Part shown: positions 40,535 through 49,809 of the stretch, piece by piece | Layout of the letters: each line of letters opens with the position of its first letter | Position numbering within the stretch: position 1 is the stretch's first letter | Assembly (NCBI RefSeq): GCF_002814095.1 | Contig: NZ_CP021913.1 | Location: 2,638,001-2,702,000 of the forward strand | Direction: 5' to 3' | DNA: 64,000 bases | DNA from: Sagittula sp. P11 | GTDB taxonomy: Bacteria; Pseudomonadota; Alphaproteobacteria; Rhodobacterales; Rhodobacteraceae | Notes under the pieces: generated by a model | What the model was told of the DNA's origin: nothing | The model's input: only the letters and a program-made list of their open reading frames with translations | Databases searched by the model: none | Position numbers and translations under genes: made by a program

Positions 40535-41151
40535 TGGCGTGGACGATCGTCGATCCGGTGATGTTGCTGGCTTTTTTGCCTGCGGGGCTGGCGCTGAACG
40601 TCACGCCGGGCCCGGACATGCTGTTCTGCATGGCGCAGGGGCTGCGTGGCGGCCCGCGGTGCGGCTGGGCGGCTTCCGCAGGTGTTGCCGCGGGCGGGAT
40701 GGTGCACGTGCTGCTGGCGGGGCTGGGGCTGGGTGCGCTGGTCGCCGCGGTGCCGGGCGCCTTCGACGCGATCCGCTGGGCGGGTGCGGCCTACCTCGTC
40801 TACATCGCGTGGAAGACCTGGCGGACGCCGCTGGCCGGTGTGGACGCGCCGCCGCTGGCACCGGCGCGTGCGGCGCGGCAGGGCTTTGTCGTGAACATGA
40901 CCAACCCGAAGTTCATCCTGTTCGTGCTGGCCTTCGTGCCGCAGTTCGTCGATCCCGCGCGCCCCGTCCTGCCGCAGTTCCTGATCTTCGGCACGATGAT
41001 GGGGGCGGGCGGCCTCCTGGTGAACGGGCTTGTCGGGCAGTTCGCCGGGCGCCTGCGCCGCCATCTGCAGGGCGGCACGGGAACGGAGCGCGGTTTGCGC
41101 TACGCCTGCGCGACGCTTTTCGGCGGGCTTGCGGTGCGGCTGGCGCTCTGA
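40534..41151 (+). CDS. LysE/RhtB family amino-acid exporter
   Basis: The 205-residue, six-helix protein has the N-terminal NVTPGPDMLFCMAQGLRGG and NPKFILFVLAFVPQFV motifs of the LysE/RhtB family. It probably exports amino acids or derivatives across the inner membrane. Its ATG overlaps the UDG stop (TGATG); GTG three bases upstream is an alternative. Confidence 0.92.
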   Translation: MAWTIVDPVMLLAFLPAGLALNVTPGPDMLFCMAQGLRGGPRCGWAASAGVAAGGMVHVLLAGLGLGALVAAVPGAFDAIRWAGAAYLVYIAWKTWRTPLAGVDAPPLAPARAARQGFVVNMTNPKFILFVLAFVPQFVDPARPVLPQFLIFGTMMGAGGLLVNGLVGQFAGRLRRHLQGGTGTERGLRYACATLFGGLAVRLAL

Positions 41152-41153
41152 CC

Positions 41154-41732
41154 GTGATCGGACGGTGTCTTCTCCTGCTGGTGATGAGCCTTGCCGGCGC
41201 TGCGCAGGCCCAGGGCATCGACTACGCGGCGATCTTCGCGCGCGAGGCGGCCCGCGTGACAGAGGCCGGGTCGGAAAACGGCGCTGCTGTCGAGACGCTG
41301 CAGATGGAGAACGGGATCGAGCTTCGGCGCCTGACGGCGGAAGACGGGACCGTCACCTACGAAGGCATAGACCGCAGCGGGCTGGGCGCGGTCGGCTGCC
41401 TCTACCGCATCTATTTCGAACTCGATGCCGCCGGGCGGTTCTGCCCCTGGGCGCCGCCGCCCGAGGCGGCGCAGACCTTCGAGCAGCGCCTGAACCGGAT
41501 CGCGACCTTCGTGGCGGAAAATGGCGAGCCCCGCCTGCCGCCCGAGGAGGTGCCCGCCATGCTGGACGCCGCGCGGGAGGCCTACGGTCGGGAAGTGGCT
41601 CGGCTGGGATGCCCGGAGCCGGGCGAGGGGATGCAGGGATTTGCCGCGGCGCTGGCCTCCGAAGCGATGGACCCGGTGCTTGACATGGCGCTCTCCGTGC
41701 CGAGATTGCCGGTCACGCTTCCCTGTCTGTAA
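41154..41732 (+). CDS. Secreted protein of unknown function
   Basis: The 192-residue precursor begins with GTG (MIGRCLLLLVMSLAGAAQAQG), a clear signal peptide cleaved near AQA-Q. The mature domain has three cysteines near GCLYR, FCPWAPP and GCPEPG that could form a disulfide, and no motif I know. It begins 2 bp after the LysE stop and ends 13 bp before moaB, so it is part of the operon. Confidence 0.8.
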   Translation: MIGRCLLLLVMSLAGAAQAQGIDYAAIFAREAARVTEAGSENGAAVETLQMENGIELRRLTAEDGTVTYEGIDRSGLGAVGCLYRIYFELDAAGRFCPWAPPPEAAQTFEQRLNRIATFVAENGEPRLPPEEVPAMLDAAREAYGREVARLGCPEPGEGMQGFAAALASEAMDPVLDMALSVPRLPVTLPCL

Positions 41733-41745
41733 AAAGGCCTGCCCC

Positions 41746-42288
41746 ATGTCCCGTATCGACGAGTCCAAGGAATTCATCCCGGTGCGCATCGCGGTGCTGA
41801 CGGTCAGCGACACCCGGTCGCTGGCGGAGGACCGCTCGGGCGACACGCTGGTCGCGCGGCTGACCGAAGCGGGGCATGTCCTTGCGGATCGCGACATCGT
41901 GAAGGACGAGCGCGCGGTCATCGCCGACCGGCTGCGCATCTGGATCGCGGACCCGGAGGTGGATGTGGTGATCTCGACCGGCGGCACTGGGCTGACCGGG
42001 CGCGACGTCACGGTGGAGGCGCACCGCGACGTCTACGAGAAGGAAATCGTTGCCTTCGGAACGGTCTTCACCATTGTTTCCATGCAGAAAATCGGAACGA
42101 GCGCAGTGCAGAGCAGGGCCACGGGCGGGGTTGCCGGGGGCACGTATCTATTCGCGTTGCCGGGCAGCACGGGCGCCTGCAAGGACGCCTGGGACGAGAT
42201 CCTGAAGTGGCAGCTCGACTACCGTCACCGCCCCTGCAACTTCGTCGAAATTTTTCCGCGCCTCGACGAACACAAGCGACGAAAGTGA
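41746..42288 (+). CDS. moaB: Molybdenum cofactor biosynthesis protein B
   Basis: The 180-residue protein has RIAVLTVSDTR, the STGGTGLTGRDVT motif of molybdopterin adenylyltransferase-type domains, and QSRATGGVAGGTYLFALPGSTGA. MoaB/MogA proteins adenylate molybdopterin before metal insertion. mobA, mobB and fdhD at 56-58 kb serve the same pathway. Confidence 0.95.
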   Translation: MSRIDESKEFIPVRIAVLTVSDTRSLAEDRSGDTLVARLTEAGHVLADRDIVKDERAVIADRLRIWIADPEVDVVISTGGTGLTGRDVTVEAHRDVYEKEIVAFGTVFTIVSMQKIGTSAVQSRATGGVAGGTYLFALPGSTGACKDAWDEILKWQLDYRHRPCNFVEIFPRLDEHKRRK

Positions 42289-42300
42289 TCCGACCGTGCG

Positions 42301-42306
42301 TATAAT
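42301..42306 (+). promoter_or_regulatory. TATAAT -10 element upstream of the RND efflux operon
   Basis: A perfect TATAAT, uncommon at this GC content, lies 92 bp upstream of the adaptor start in the gap after moaB. The -35 region at 17 bp (GACGAA) is poor, so an activator may be needed. Confidence 0.35.
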
Positions 42307-42397
42307 GATGTAAGTCCTTTCGCGGCGCTTGTTTTCGGGAGGTCATTCTATACGTGCGACGTGACGCGATGCTGCACCTCAACGGGAGACGGTCCGG

Positions 42398-43855
42398 ATG
42401 CGATTTCTACGCAAGAGCCTGACGGGGCTCTTCCTGTTTGCGCTGACGCTGGGCCTGCTGGCGTGGGCGGGACTGATGGTGCGCGATGCGATCGTCGCCC
42501 GGATGAACGAGGAGCCGGGCCGCCGGCCTGCGCAGGAACGGGTATTCGCGGTGAACGTCGTGGACGTGTCCTTCGGCACCGAACGCCCCGTCCTGTCGGC
42601 CTTCGGCGAGGTGCAGAGTGTGCGGACGCTGGAACTGCGCGCGGCAGCCTCGGGGACCTTGGTCGACCTCGACCCCGAATTTGTCGAAGGCGGGCAGGTG
42701 GATGCCGGGCAGCTTCTGGCGCGGATCGACCCGGCCAATGCCGAGGCGGCGGTGGAACGGGCGGAAAGTGATCTTCTGGATGCGCAGGCGGAGCTGCGCG
42801 AGGCGGAGCGCGCCATCGGCATCGCCCGCGACGAACTGGTCGCGGCGAGCGAACAGGTGCGGCTGCGCGAGCAGGCGCTGCAACGGTCCCGCGATCTGCT
42901 GGAGCGACGGGTGGGCACCGAGGCGGCGGTAGAGACGGCGGAACTGGCCCTGTCGTCTGCGCGCCAGTCGGTGCTGAACCAGCGGCAGGCCGTGGCCACC
43001 GCAGAGGCCCGCATCGACCAGGCGAAGACGGCGCAGCGGCGGGCGGAGATCGCAGCGGCAGAGGCCGAGCGCGGGCTTCAGGACACGGAAATCCGGGCGC
43101 AGTTCGCGGGCACGCTGACCGAGGTGACGGTTGTCGCCGGGCGCTTGGTCTCGGCCAACGAACAGCTGGCGCAGCTTGTCGACCCGGAGGCGCTGGAAGT
43201 GGCGTTTCGCGTTTCGACGCCGCAATACGTGCGCTTGCTGGACGATACGGGCCGGTTGAAGGAAGCCCCCGTGTCGGTGCGGCTTGACGTCCTGGGGACA
43301 GAGATCGCCACGACGGGCCGCCTGTCCCGGGCCGGTGCCTCCGTCGGCGAAGGCCAGACCGGGCGGCTTTTGTTCGCGACGCTCGACGGGGCGCGCGGCT
43401 TCAAGCCCGGGGACTTCGTGACGGTGGAGGTCGAGGAACCCGAACTGCCGAACGTCGCCCGCCTGCCCGCAACGGCGCTTGGCGCGGATGGTGCGGTGCT
43501 GGCGCTCGACCCGGAGGGGCGGCTGGAGGTGGTGCCCGTCACCCTGATGCGCCGTCAGGGCGACGACATCCTGATCCGCGCGGACGCTCTGGAAGGGCGT
43601 GAGGTCGTGGCGCAGCGCACACCGCTTCTTGGCGCCGGGATCAAGGTGCAGCCGCTCAGGCCCGGTGTCACGGAAGAGGCGCAGGTGCCCGAGATGCTGG
43701 AACTGACGGCAGAGAGGCGCGCGCGGCTGGTGGCCTTCGTCGAGGGCAACAACCGGATGCCGGAGGAGGCCAAGACCCGGATCCTTGCGCAGCTGCAGGA
43801 AAACCAGGTCCCCGCCGACATGGTGCAGAGGATCGAAGAGCGCATGGGCGGCTGA
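42398..43855 (+). CDS. RND efflux periplasmic adaptor (HlyD/MFP family)
   Basis: The 485-residue protein has an N-terminal membrane anchor (GLFLFALTLGLLAWAGLMV), a lipoyl half (LRAAASGTLVDLDPEFVEGGQVDAGQLLARID), a long alpha-helical hairpin (about 120-215), the second lipoyl half (IRAQFAGTLTEV), a beta-barrel and membrane-proximal domain, and an extra C-terminal helical tail of about 45 residues. It links the inner-membrane pump to an outer-membrane channel. The pump gene follows after 43 bp. Confidence 0.93.
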   Translation: MRFLRKSLTGLFLFALTLGLLAWAGLMVRDAIVARMNEEPGRRPAQERVFAVNVVDVSFGTERPVLSAFGEVQSVRTLELRAAASGTLVDLDPEFVEGGQVDAGQLLARIDPANAEAAVERAESDLLDAQAELREAERAIGIARDELVAASEQVRLREQALQRSRDLLERRVGTEAAVETAELALSSARQSVLNQRQAVATAEARIDQAKTAQRRAEIAAAEAERGLQDTEIRAQFAGTLTEVTVVAGRLVSANEQLAQLVDPEALEVAFRVSTPQYVRLLDDTGRLKEAPVSVRLDVLGTEIATTGRLSRAGASVGEGQTGRLLFATLDGARGFKPGDFVTVEVEEPELPNVARLPATALGADGAVLALDPEGRLEVVPVTLMRRQGDDILIRADALEGREVVAQRTPLLGAGIKVQPLRPGVTEEAQVPEMLELTAERRARLVAFVEGNNRMPEEAKTRILAQLQENQVPADMVQRIEERMGG

Positions 43856-43898
43856 CACGCCGCGATGACGTTGCAAACACCCGTTCCGGAGGGGGCGC

Positions 43899-46800
43899 AT
43901 GGTACGTGAACTGCCAAAATCCGCCGGGGGTATCTTCGGCTATTTCACCCGGCATCCCACGCTGGCGAACCTGCTACTGGTGATCCTGCTGGCCTCGGGC
44001 CTTCTGGCCGTGCCTAACATGCGGGCGCAGTTCTTTCCGGACGTGATCGTGGACGAGATCGACGTGTCGGTGTCCTGGGACGGCGCCGGCGCCGAGGACA
44101 TCGACGCCGCCATCGTGCAGCTTCTGGAACCGGCGCTGCTGGCGGTCGAGGGGGTCGAATCCTCCCGCTCCAATTCCCGCGAGGGCCGCGCCAGCATCGA
44201 GCTGGAGTTCGAGCCGGGCTGGGACATCGCCCGGGCCGCGGACGATGTGCAGCAGGTTGTGGACGGGATCACAGGTCTGCCCGACGACGCCGACGAACCG
44301 AGCGTCAGCCGGGGCGGCTGGCGCGACCGCGTGACCGACGTGGTGATCACCGGGCCGGTGGGTGTCGACCAGCTTGCACGGTTTGCGGACGAATTCACCG
44401 TGCGCCTGTTCGCCGAAGGCGTGACGCGCACGACGATCCAGGGCGTCGCCGCGCCGCAGATACTGGTGGAGGTGCCCTCGACCAGCCTCATCGCGCATGA
44501 CGTCACCATGCAGGAGATCGCCGAGGCCATCGCGGCGGAGGTGGACGCCGATCCGGCAGGCGACGTGGCTGGGGCCGGGGCACGGGTCCGCACCGGGATC
44601 GAGAAACGCTCTGCCGACGACATCGCCGCCATTGCCCTGCGCTCCAACCCGAACGGGTCCAAGCTGACCATCGGCGACGTGGCGCAATTGCGCGAGGAAG
44701 GCGTCGACCGTCAGCGCAGCTATTTCGTCGGTCCCAACCCGGCGATCACGGTGCGGGTCGACCGGTCCGACCGGGGTGACGCCATCGGCATCCAGGAACA
44801 GGTCGAGGAGGTCGCCGCCGCCTACCAGTCCACGCTGCCCGAAGGCGTGACCATCGAACTGATCCGCACCCGGTCAGAGGCGATCACCGGGCGGCTCAAC
44901 ATCCTGATGGACAACGCTTCCATGGGGCTTCTGCTGGTGGTGGCGCTGCTGTTCCTGTTCCTGAACACGCGCACGGCCTTCTGGGTGGCGGCGGGGATCC
45001 CCACGTCGCTGCTGGCGGCCATCGCGCTGATGTACGTGGGCGGGCTGACGATCAACATGATCTCGCTCTTCGCGCTGATCATCACCCTGGGCATCGTGGT
45101 CGACGATGCCATCGTGGTGGGGGAACACGCCGATCACCTGTCCCGGCAGGGCTTCGGCCCCTACGAGGCGGCGGAACGGTCGGCCTCCCGCATGGCGCTG
45201 CCGGTGTTCTCCGCGACGCTGACCACGGTCATCGCCTTCTTCGGGCTGACGGCCATCGGCGGCACGTTCGGAGAGATGATCGCCGACATCCCCTTTACCG
45301 TCATCACGGTGCTGCTCGCCTCGCTGGTGGAGTGTTTCCTGATCCTGCCGAACCACATGGCCCACGCGTTGAAGCCCCGCGTCGCGACCGGGTTCCGCGC
45401 GTGGCGCGCGGCGGCAGGTTTTGTCGGAGAGGTGATCGTCGGCACGCTGGCGGTCGGGCTGATCCTGCTGGCGATCCTGTCGCTTCCCGGCGCTGCCGAC
45501 GGCGTCTGGGGCACCATGGGCGAGACGCCGGGCTGGATCGCCGGCCTGCATGAAAGCGCCGTCGCGTTGCGCGGCACGATCCTTGCCCAGCCGCTGTGGA
45601 TCGGTGCGCTGCTGGTTGCGCTGGTCGCCGCCGCGCTGGGGCTCCGGCTGATCCGGATGGACGGGGCACGGCGCCGGGCAGCACTGAACGATCTGTCGGA
45701 CATGGGCATCGACAGCGCCAGCCGTGTGGTCAACCGGGGCTTCCGGCAGGTCCGGGAACGCGGCTTCCGCCCCTTGATGGCGGTGGTCATCCGGGCGCGC
45801 TACGTGGTGCTTGCAACCGCGACGCTGGTGCTGGCAACGCAGGCGGTGCTGTTCATCAGCGGCGACGTGCAGTGGCGCTTCTTCAACTCGCCGGAACGCG
45901 GATCGATTAGCGGCAACTTCGCCATGGCGCCGGGCGCCACGCGCGAGGATACGCTGGCGCAGATGCGGCTTTTGCAGAAGACGACGGAGGAGCTTGGCCG
46001 CGAATACGAGGAACGCTACGGCCGCAACCCGCTGGACTATGTCATGGCAGAGATCGGCGGCGGCTCCGGACGCGGCCTGTCGAGCGCGGACACCAAGGAC
46101 GCCGACCAGCTTGGCGGCATTTCCATCGAGCTGATCGAGGCGGACGCGCGGCCCTATTCCTCCTTCGCCTTTGTCGGAGAGTTGCAGGAACGGGTCGAGA
46201 AGCATCCGCTGGTCGAGGAAATCTCGTTCCGCGGCTGGCGCTCCGGCCCCGGCGGCGATGCGCTCGACGTGAAGTTTATCGGCTCCGATTCCGAGACGCT
46301 GAAAGCCGCCGCCGAGGATCTGAAGGCCGCCGTCGCCGCCTTCCCAGAAGTGTCGGCGGTGGAGGACAACCTCGCCTACGACAAGGAGGAACTGATCCTC
46401 GACCTGACGCCGCAGGGCCAGGCGCTTGGCTTCGACATCGACGGGCTGGGCCGCGTGCTGCGCAACCGGCTGGGCGGGATTGAGGCGGCAAGCTACCCGG
46501 TGGGGCCGCGCTCTGCCGAGATCCGCGTGGAACTGCCGGAGGGCGAACTGACGGCGGACTTCCTCGAACGGATGATGCTGCGCACGCCCGAAGGTGCCTA
46601 CGTGCCGCTGGCCGACATCGTGCGGGTGGAGCGGCGGACGGGCTTTTCGACCGTGCGGCGCGAGAACGGCATCCGGCAGATTTCCGTCAACGGCGACATT
46701 TCCGAGGACGATCCAGCCCGCGCGACGGAGATCATGACCGCGCTGGAAGAGGTCATCCTGCCGCGCATCGCCAACACCCGGCAGGTGGACTACGACATCT

Positions 46801-47606
46801 CCGGCCTGTCAGAGCAGGAGGATGAGTTCCTCGCTGATGCGGAGCTGGGGCTGGCGATGGTGTTGCTGGGCATCTACCTCGTGCTGTCCTGGGTCTTTGC
46901 CAGCTGGACGCGCCCCTTGGTGGTGATGGCGATCATCCCCTTCGGACTGGTGGGGGCGGTCTATGGCCACTGGCTGTGGGACGTGCCGCTGAGCATGTTC
47001 ACGGTAGTCGGCCTCTTGGGGATGACCGGGATCATCATCAACGATTCCATCGTGCTGGTGACGCAGATCGACGAATATGCCCGCGACCGAGGCCTGATCC
47101 CGGCGATCATCGACGGCGCGGCGGACCGTCTGCGCGCGGTCTTCCTGACCTCGGCCACGACGGTGCTGGGCCTGGCGCCGCTGCTCTACGAACGCTCGGC
47201 CGATGCCCAGTTCCTGAAACCCACGGTCATCACGCTGGTCTACGGTCTTGGCTTCGGCATGGTGCTGGTGCTGCTGGTCGTGCCCTCGCTGGTGGCCGTA
47301 CAGCACGACGTGTCGGTCGCCTGGTCGGCGCTGAAGCGCGGCTGGCGCTTCCGCAGCGGGCCGGTACGCGGACTGCTGGTCGGCGGGACGCTGGCGGTAG
47401 TGGCCTGGCTGGGGCTGACGCTGGGCATGGTGGCCTTTGCCGGCGGCATGCCCGCGGTACTGGCACCGTTCGGCGATCCGGCGTCGAAGGGCACGGCGCT
47501 CGCGGTCTTCCTGATCGGAGCGGCGGTGCTGGTGCTGGCCCTCTGGCTGGCGGCGGCGCTGGCGGTCCTGATGCGGCGCGGGCCGGTGAAGGCAGGCGGC
47601 GCATAG
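43899..47606 (+). CDS. RND-family efflux pump inner-membrane subunit with extra helices
   Basis: The 1235-residue transporter has the AcrB layout: helix 1 near 20-40, porter loop, helices 2-6 with proton-relay Asp402-Asp403 in GIVVDDAIVV, second loop, helices 8-12. It is about 180 residues longer than AcrB. Two additional hydrophobic segments lie between the halves (about 512-532 and 565-585) and two more at the C-terminus (about 1154-1182 and 1198-1225), suggesting 16 helices. It probably exports drugs, lipids or surfactants by proton antiport. No TolC gene is adjacent. Confidence 0.93.
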   Translation: MVRELPKSAGGIFGYFTRHPTLANLLLVILLASGLLAVPNMRAQFFPDVIVDEIDVSVSWDGAGAEDIDAAIVQLLEPALLAVEGVESSRSNSREGRASIELEFEPGWDIARAADDVQQVVDGITGLPDDADEPSVSRGGWRDRVTDVVITGPVGVDQLARFADEFTVRLFAEGVTRTTIQGVAAPQILVEVPSTSLIAHDVTMQEIAEAIAAEVDADPAGDVAGAGARVRTGIEKRSADDIAAIALRSNPNGSKLTIGDVAQLREEGVDRQRSYFVGPNPAITVRVDRSDRGDAIGIQEQVEEVAAAYQSTLPEGVTIELIRTRSEAITGRLNILMDNASMGLLLVVALLFLFLNTRTAFWVAAGIPTSLLAAIALMYVGGLTINMISLFALIITLGIVVDDAIVVGEHADHLSRQGFGPYEAAERSASRMALPVFSATLTTVIAFFGLTAIGGTFGEMIADIPFTVITVLLASLVECFLILPNHMAHALKPRVATGFRAWRAAAGFVGEVIVGTLAVGLILLAILSLPGAADGVWGTMGETPGWIAGLHESAVALRGTILAQPLWIGALLVALVAAALGLRLIRMDGARRRAALNDLSDMGIDSASRVVNRGFRQVRERGFRPLMAVVIRARYVVLATATLVLATQAVLFISGDVQWRFFNSPERGSISGNFAMAPGATREDTLAQMRLLQKTTEELGREYEERYGRNPLDYVMAEIGGGSGRGLSSADTKDADQLGGISIELIEADARPYSSFAFVGELQERVEKHPLVEEISFRGWRSGPGGDALDVKFIGSDSETLKAAAEDLKAAVAAFPEVSAVEDNLAYDKEELILDLTPQGQALGFDIDGLGRVLRNRLGGIEAASYPVGPRSAEIRVELPEGELTADFLERMMLRTPEGAYVPLADIVRVERRTGFSTVRRENGIRQISVNGDISEDDPARATEIMTALEEVILPRIANTRQVDYDISGLSEQEDEFLADAELGLAMVLLGIYLVLSWVFASWTRPLVVMAIIPFGLVGAVYGHWLWDVPLSMFTVVGLLGMTGIIINDSIVLVTQIDEYARDRGLIPAIIDGAADRLRAVFLTSATTVLGLAPLLYERSADAQFLKPTVITLVYGLGFGMVLVLLVVPSLVAVQHDVSVAWSALKRGWRFRSGPVRGLLVGGTLAVVAWLGLTLGMVAFAGGMPAVLAPFGDPASKGTALAVFLIGAAVLVLALWLAAALAVLMRRGPVKAGGA

Positions 47607-47639
47607 CCCCGCCCTACATCGGGTCGCTACAAGCAACAA

Positions 47640-47663
47640 CGGCGGCATCATGGAATGCCGCCG
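47640..47663. terminator. Hairpin between the convergent RND pump and DsbD-like genes
   Basis: CGGCGGCAT at 47640-47648 and ATGCCGCCG at 47655-47663 form a perfect 9-bp stem. It follows the pump stop by 33 bp and precedes the stop of the convergent gene by 39 bp. There is no T-tract, so the terminator role is uncertain. Confidence 0.45.
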
Positions 47664-47702
47664 GGATCGCCTTGCGTCTTGGGGGTAAACCGAACGGTCG
47701 TG

Positions 47703-48515
47703 TCAGTCGCAGCCGCGGACTTCGACCGGCATCCGGCCGCCCAGCACGGTCAGCACCATCTCGGAGCGGTCCAGCGCAAAGGCGGCGCGGGACAGGTGGG
47801 TCACGCGCGTCTCTGCCACCAGTTGGCCGCCGCGCAGCGATGTCTGCGGCTCTGCCACCCACAGTTCCGGATCGGCGAATTCGATCACCGTTTCCTCGTT
47901 GCCGGTGGCGCCGGGCAGGGTGAGGGCGACGTTCAGCCCGATGCCCTTGGGCGTGGCCGAGACCGTGCAGGTGACGGAGGTCACGCCCGCATCGCCGCGA
48001 CCGAAGGGCACGTCGGCCATCGCAGCGGCGATCCGCGGATCGGGCTTGCGGGAACCGGCGGGCAGAGTGGCCGAAACCTTCAGCCGCTGGGGCAGGCAGA
48101 CGTCCTTGCAGATGCCGATCTCGATGGTGCCGTTGAGCTGCGCGTCCTTGCCGGCATTGCGGAGGGAGACGCGCAGGGGCAGGACGACCTCGTCATGATA
48201 GCCGACGGAGCGCATCCCGGACTGCCAGAACACCTGCGGGCTGGGCCAAGAGACGGTCACGGCACGGGTGTTCTGCGCGCCTTGCCAGTCGAAGCTGGGC
48301 GGGATGCCCGCATCGCCGGGGCTGCGCCAGTAGGTCTTCCACCCGGGGGCAAGCCGCAGGTGCAGCGCCGCGATATGGTCTCCATTGGGCAGGCGCCATC
48401 CGGGAAGGATCGTGGCGTCGAGCATGCCGTCGTAGCGCTCTGCCCGGGCAGGCGCGGGCAGGATCAGCGAAGCGGCCAGAACCGGGGCCAGAAAGGCGCG
48501 CAGAATTTTCTTCAT
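47703..48515 (-). CDS. DsbD-alpha-like periplasmic protein
   Basis: The 270-residue precursor starts MKKILRAFLAPVLAASLILPAPARAE with a signal peptide. LAPGWKTYWRSPGDAGIPPSFDW and EIGICKDVCLPQRLKV match the N-terminal domain of DsbD/ScsB, with the CxxxC redox pair. There is no transmembrane DsbD-beta or thioredoxin domain. In Rhodobacterales such stand-alone domains are annotated as DsbD domain-containing proteins; a periplasmic thiol-transfer role is plausible. Start at 48515 excludes an unlikely long N-terminal extension. Confidence 0.85.
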   Translation of the reverse strand: MKKILRAFLAPVLAASLILPAPARAERYDGMLDATILPGWRLPNGDHIAALHLRLAPGWKTYWRSPGDAGIPPSFDWQGAQNTRAVTVSWPSPQVFWQSGMRSVGYHDEVVLPLRVSLRNAGKDAQLNGTIEIGICKDVCLPQRLKVSATLPAGSRKPDPRIAAAMADVPFGRGDAGVTSVTCTVSATPKGIGLNVALTLPGATGNEETVIEFADPELWVAEPQTSLRGGQLVAETRVTHLSRAAFALDRSEMVLTVLGGRMPVEVRGCD

Positions 48516-48681
48516 GCGGACAGGGATGCTATGGACGTCGCCAAAAGGGAAGTCACCTTGAAGTGAGAGCCCCGAGAGGGGTGGCGGCGAGGCCACGTTC
48601 TTGCGCATGGCCCGGGCCTGTCGCATGGTGGGGAGAAAGCCGACCGCGCCAGAACGTCGGCTGCAGGACTTGAAGGTGGGC

Positions 48682-49263
48682 ATGGCGGAAAACAGTGACA
48701 TTGCGACGAGGAACCTGACGGGGCATCTGCTGATCGCGATGCCGGGCATGGCCGATCCGAGGTTCGATCTGAGCGTGGTCTTCATTTGCGACCATTCCGA
48801 CGAGGGCGCGATGGGCCTGATCGTCAACAAGCCGACGCCGGACATCGACATGTCAGCCTTGCTGTCCCAGCTTTCGATCGAGAATCCGGCGGGGCTGGAC
48901 GGCACCAAGGTGCGCTATGGCGGGCCGGTGGAGATGGGCCGCGGCTTCGTGCTGCATTCGCCCGACTACACGTCGGTCGTGACGACGCTGGACGTGACGC
49001 CGGATCTGAAGATGACCGCAACGCTCGACGTGCTCGAGGACCTGGGCCAGGGCCAGGGGCCGGAGCGGTGGCTCATGATGCTGGGCTATGCCGGCTGGGG
49101 GCCGGGCCAGCTGGAGAACGAGATCGCCGAGAACGCCTGGCTGGTCGGCCCGTCGTCCGCCGACCTGATCTTCGACCTGACCGACGGGCAGAAGTGGGAG
49201 GCGGCGCTGGAAAGCATCGGCGTCTCGCCGCTTTTGCTGTCGAGCGAGGGCGGGCGGGCCTGA
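48682..49263 (+). CDS. YqgE/AlgH family protein (DUF179)
   Basis: The 193-residue protein has the family motifs LTGHLLIAMPGMADPRFD, VIFICDHSDEGAMGLIVNKP (here VVFICDH) and LGYAGWGPGQLENE. The family is widespread and cytosolic, with no settled biochemical role. ATG at 48682 follows GAAGGTGGG. It is divergent from the DsbD-like gene and adjacent to the DUF2267 gene. Confidence 0.93.
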   Translation: MAENSDIATRNLTGHLLIAMPGMADPRFDLSVVFICDHSDEGAMGLIVNKPTPDIDMSALLSQLSIENPAGLDGTKVRYGGPVEMGRGFVLHSPDYTSVVTTLDVTPDLKMTATLDVLEDLGQGQGPERWLMMLGYAGWGPGQLENEIAENAWLVGPSSADLIFDLTDGQKWEAALESIGVSPLLLSSEGGRA

Positions 49264-49280
49264 CGGACCGGGAGGCGGCG

Positions 49281-49739
49281 ATGCCGATGCCATGGACCTA
49301 TCGCCACGCCGAAAAGGAATGGCGGGCCATCCTCGACGATCTGAAAGAGCACATGGGCCTCGAGTCCGACAACATGGCCTACACTGCGCTGGATGGTGTG
49401 CTGCAGGTGTTCCGCCGCCGCCTGACCGCCCAGCAGGGACTGGACTTCGCCTCTGTCCTGCCCTGCGTGGTGCGGGCAGTGTTCGTGGCGGGCTGGCAGG
49501 TGGAGGAGACGCCTCCGCCGTTCGGTCCCCGGGCCGAGCTTGTCCGTGAGGCACAGGCGGTGCGGCGCCACCACAACCTGACCCCCGGAAATGCCATCGA
49601 GGTCGTCGCGCGCGCCATCCGTCCCCACGTCAACCCGGCGGACTTCGCAAGGGTGTTGCAACGCCTGCCGGAGGGCGCGGCGGCGTTCTGGGAGGTACCG
49701 GGCGTGCCTGAGGCCGACCTCAGGCCGAGGATCTACTGA
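49281..49739 (+). CDS. DUF2267 domain protein
   Basis: The 152-residue protein is all helical, with two repeats of the DUF2267 type: ALDGVLQVFRRRLTAQQGLDFASVLPCVVRAVFVAGW and the C-terminal IRPHVNPADFARVLQRLPEG. A GGGAGG site ends five bases before the ATG at 49281. Function unknown; family members are linked to stress and envelope functions in some species. Same strand as yqgE, 17 bp after its stop. Confidence 0.85.
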   Translation: MPMPWTYRHAEKEWRAILDDLKEHMGLESDNMAYTALDGVLQVFRRRLTAQQGLDFASVLPCVVRAVFVAGWQVEETPPPFGPRAELVREAQAVRRHHNLTPGNAIEVVARAIRPHVNPADFARVLQRLPEGAAAFWEVPGVPEADLRPRIY

Positions 49740-49749
49740 ATACTGGCAG

Positions 49750-49770
49750 GGGCGGCGTGAAACCCCGCCC
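49750..49770. terminator. Hairpin between convergent DUF2267 and tsaC genes
   Basis: GGGCGG at 49750-49755 and CCGCCC at 49765-49770 pair around a nine-base loop. The CCCCGCCCTAC tail recurs at 47608-47617, suggesting a dispersed repeat used as terminator. Confidence 0.45.
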
Positions 49771-49809
49771 TACCCAGCGTAGCCGACAGTGGCTTCGCGC
49801 CGCGCCGGA

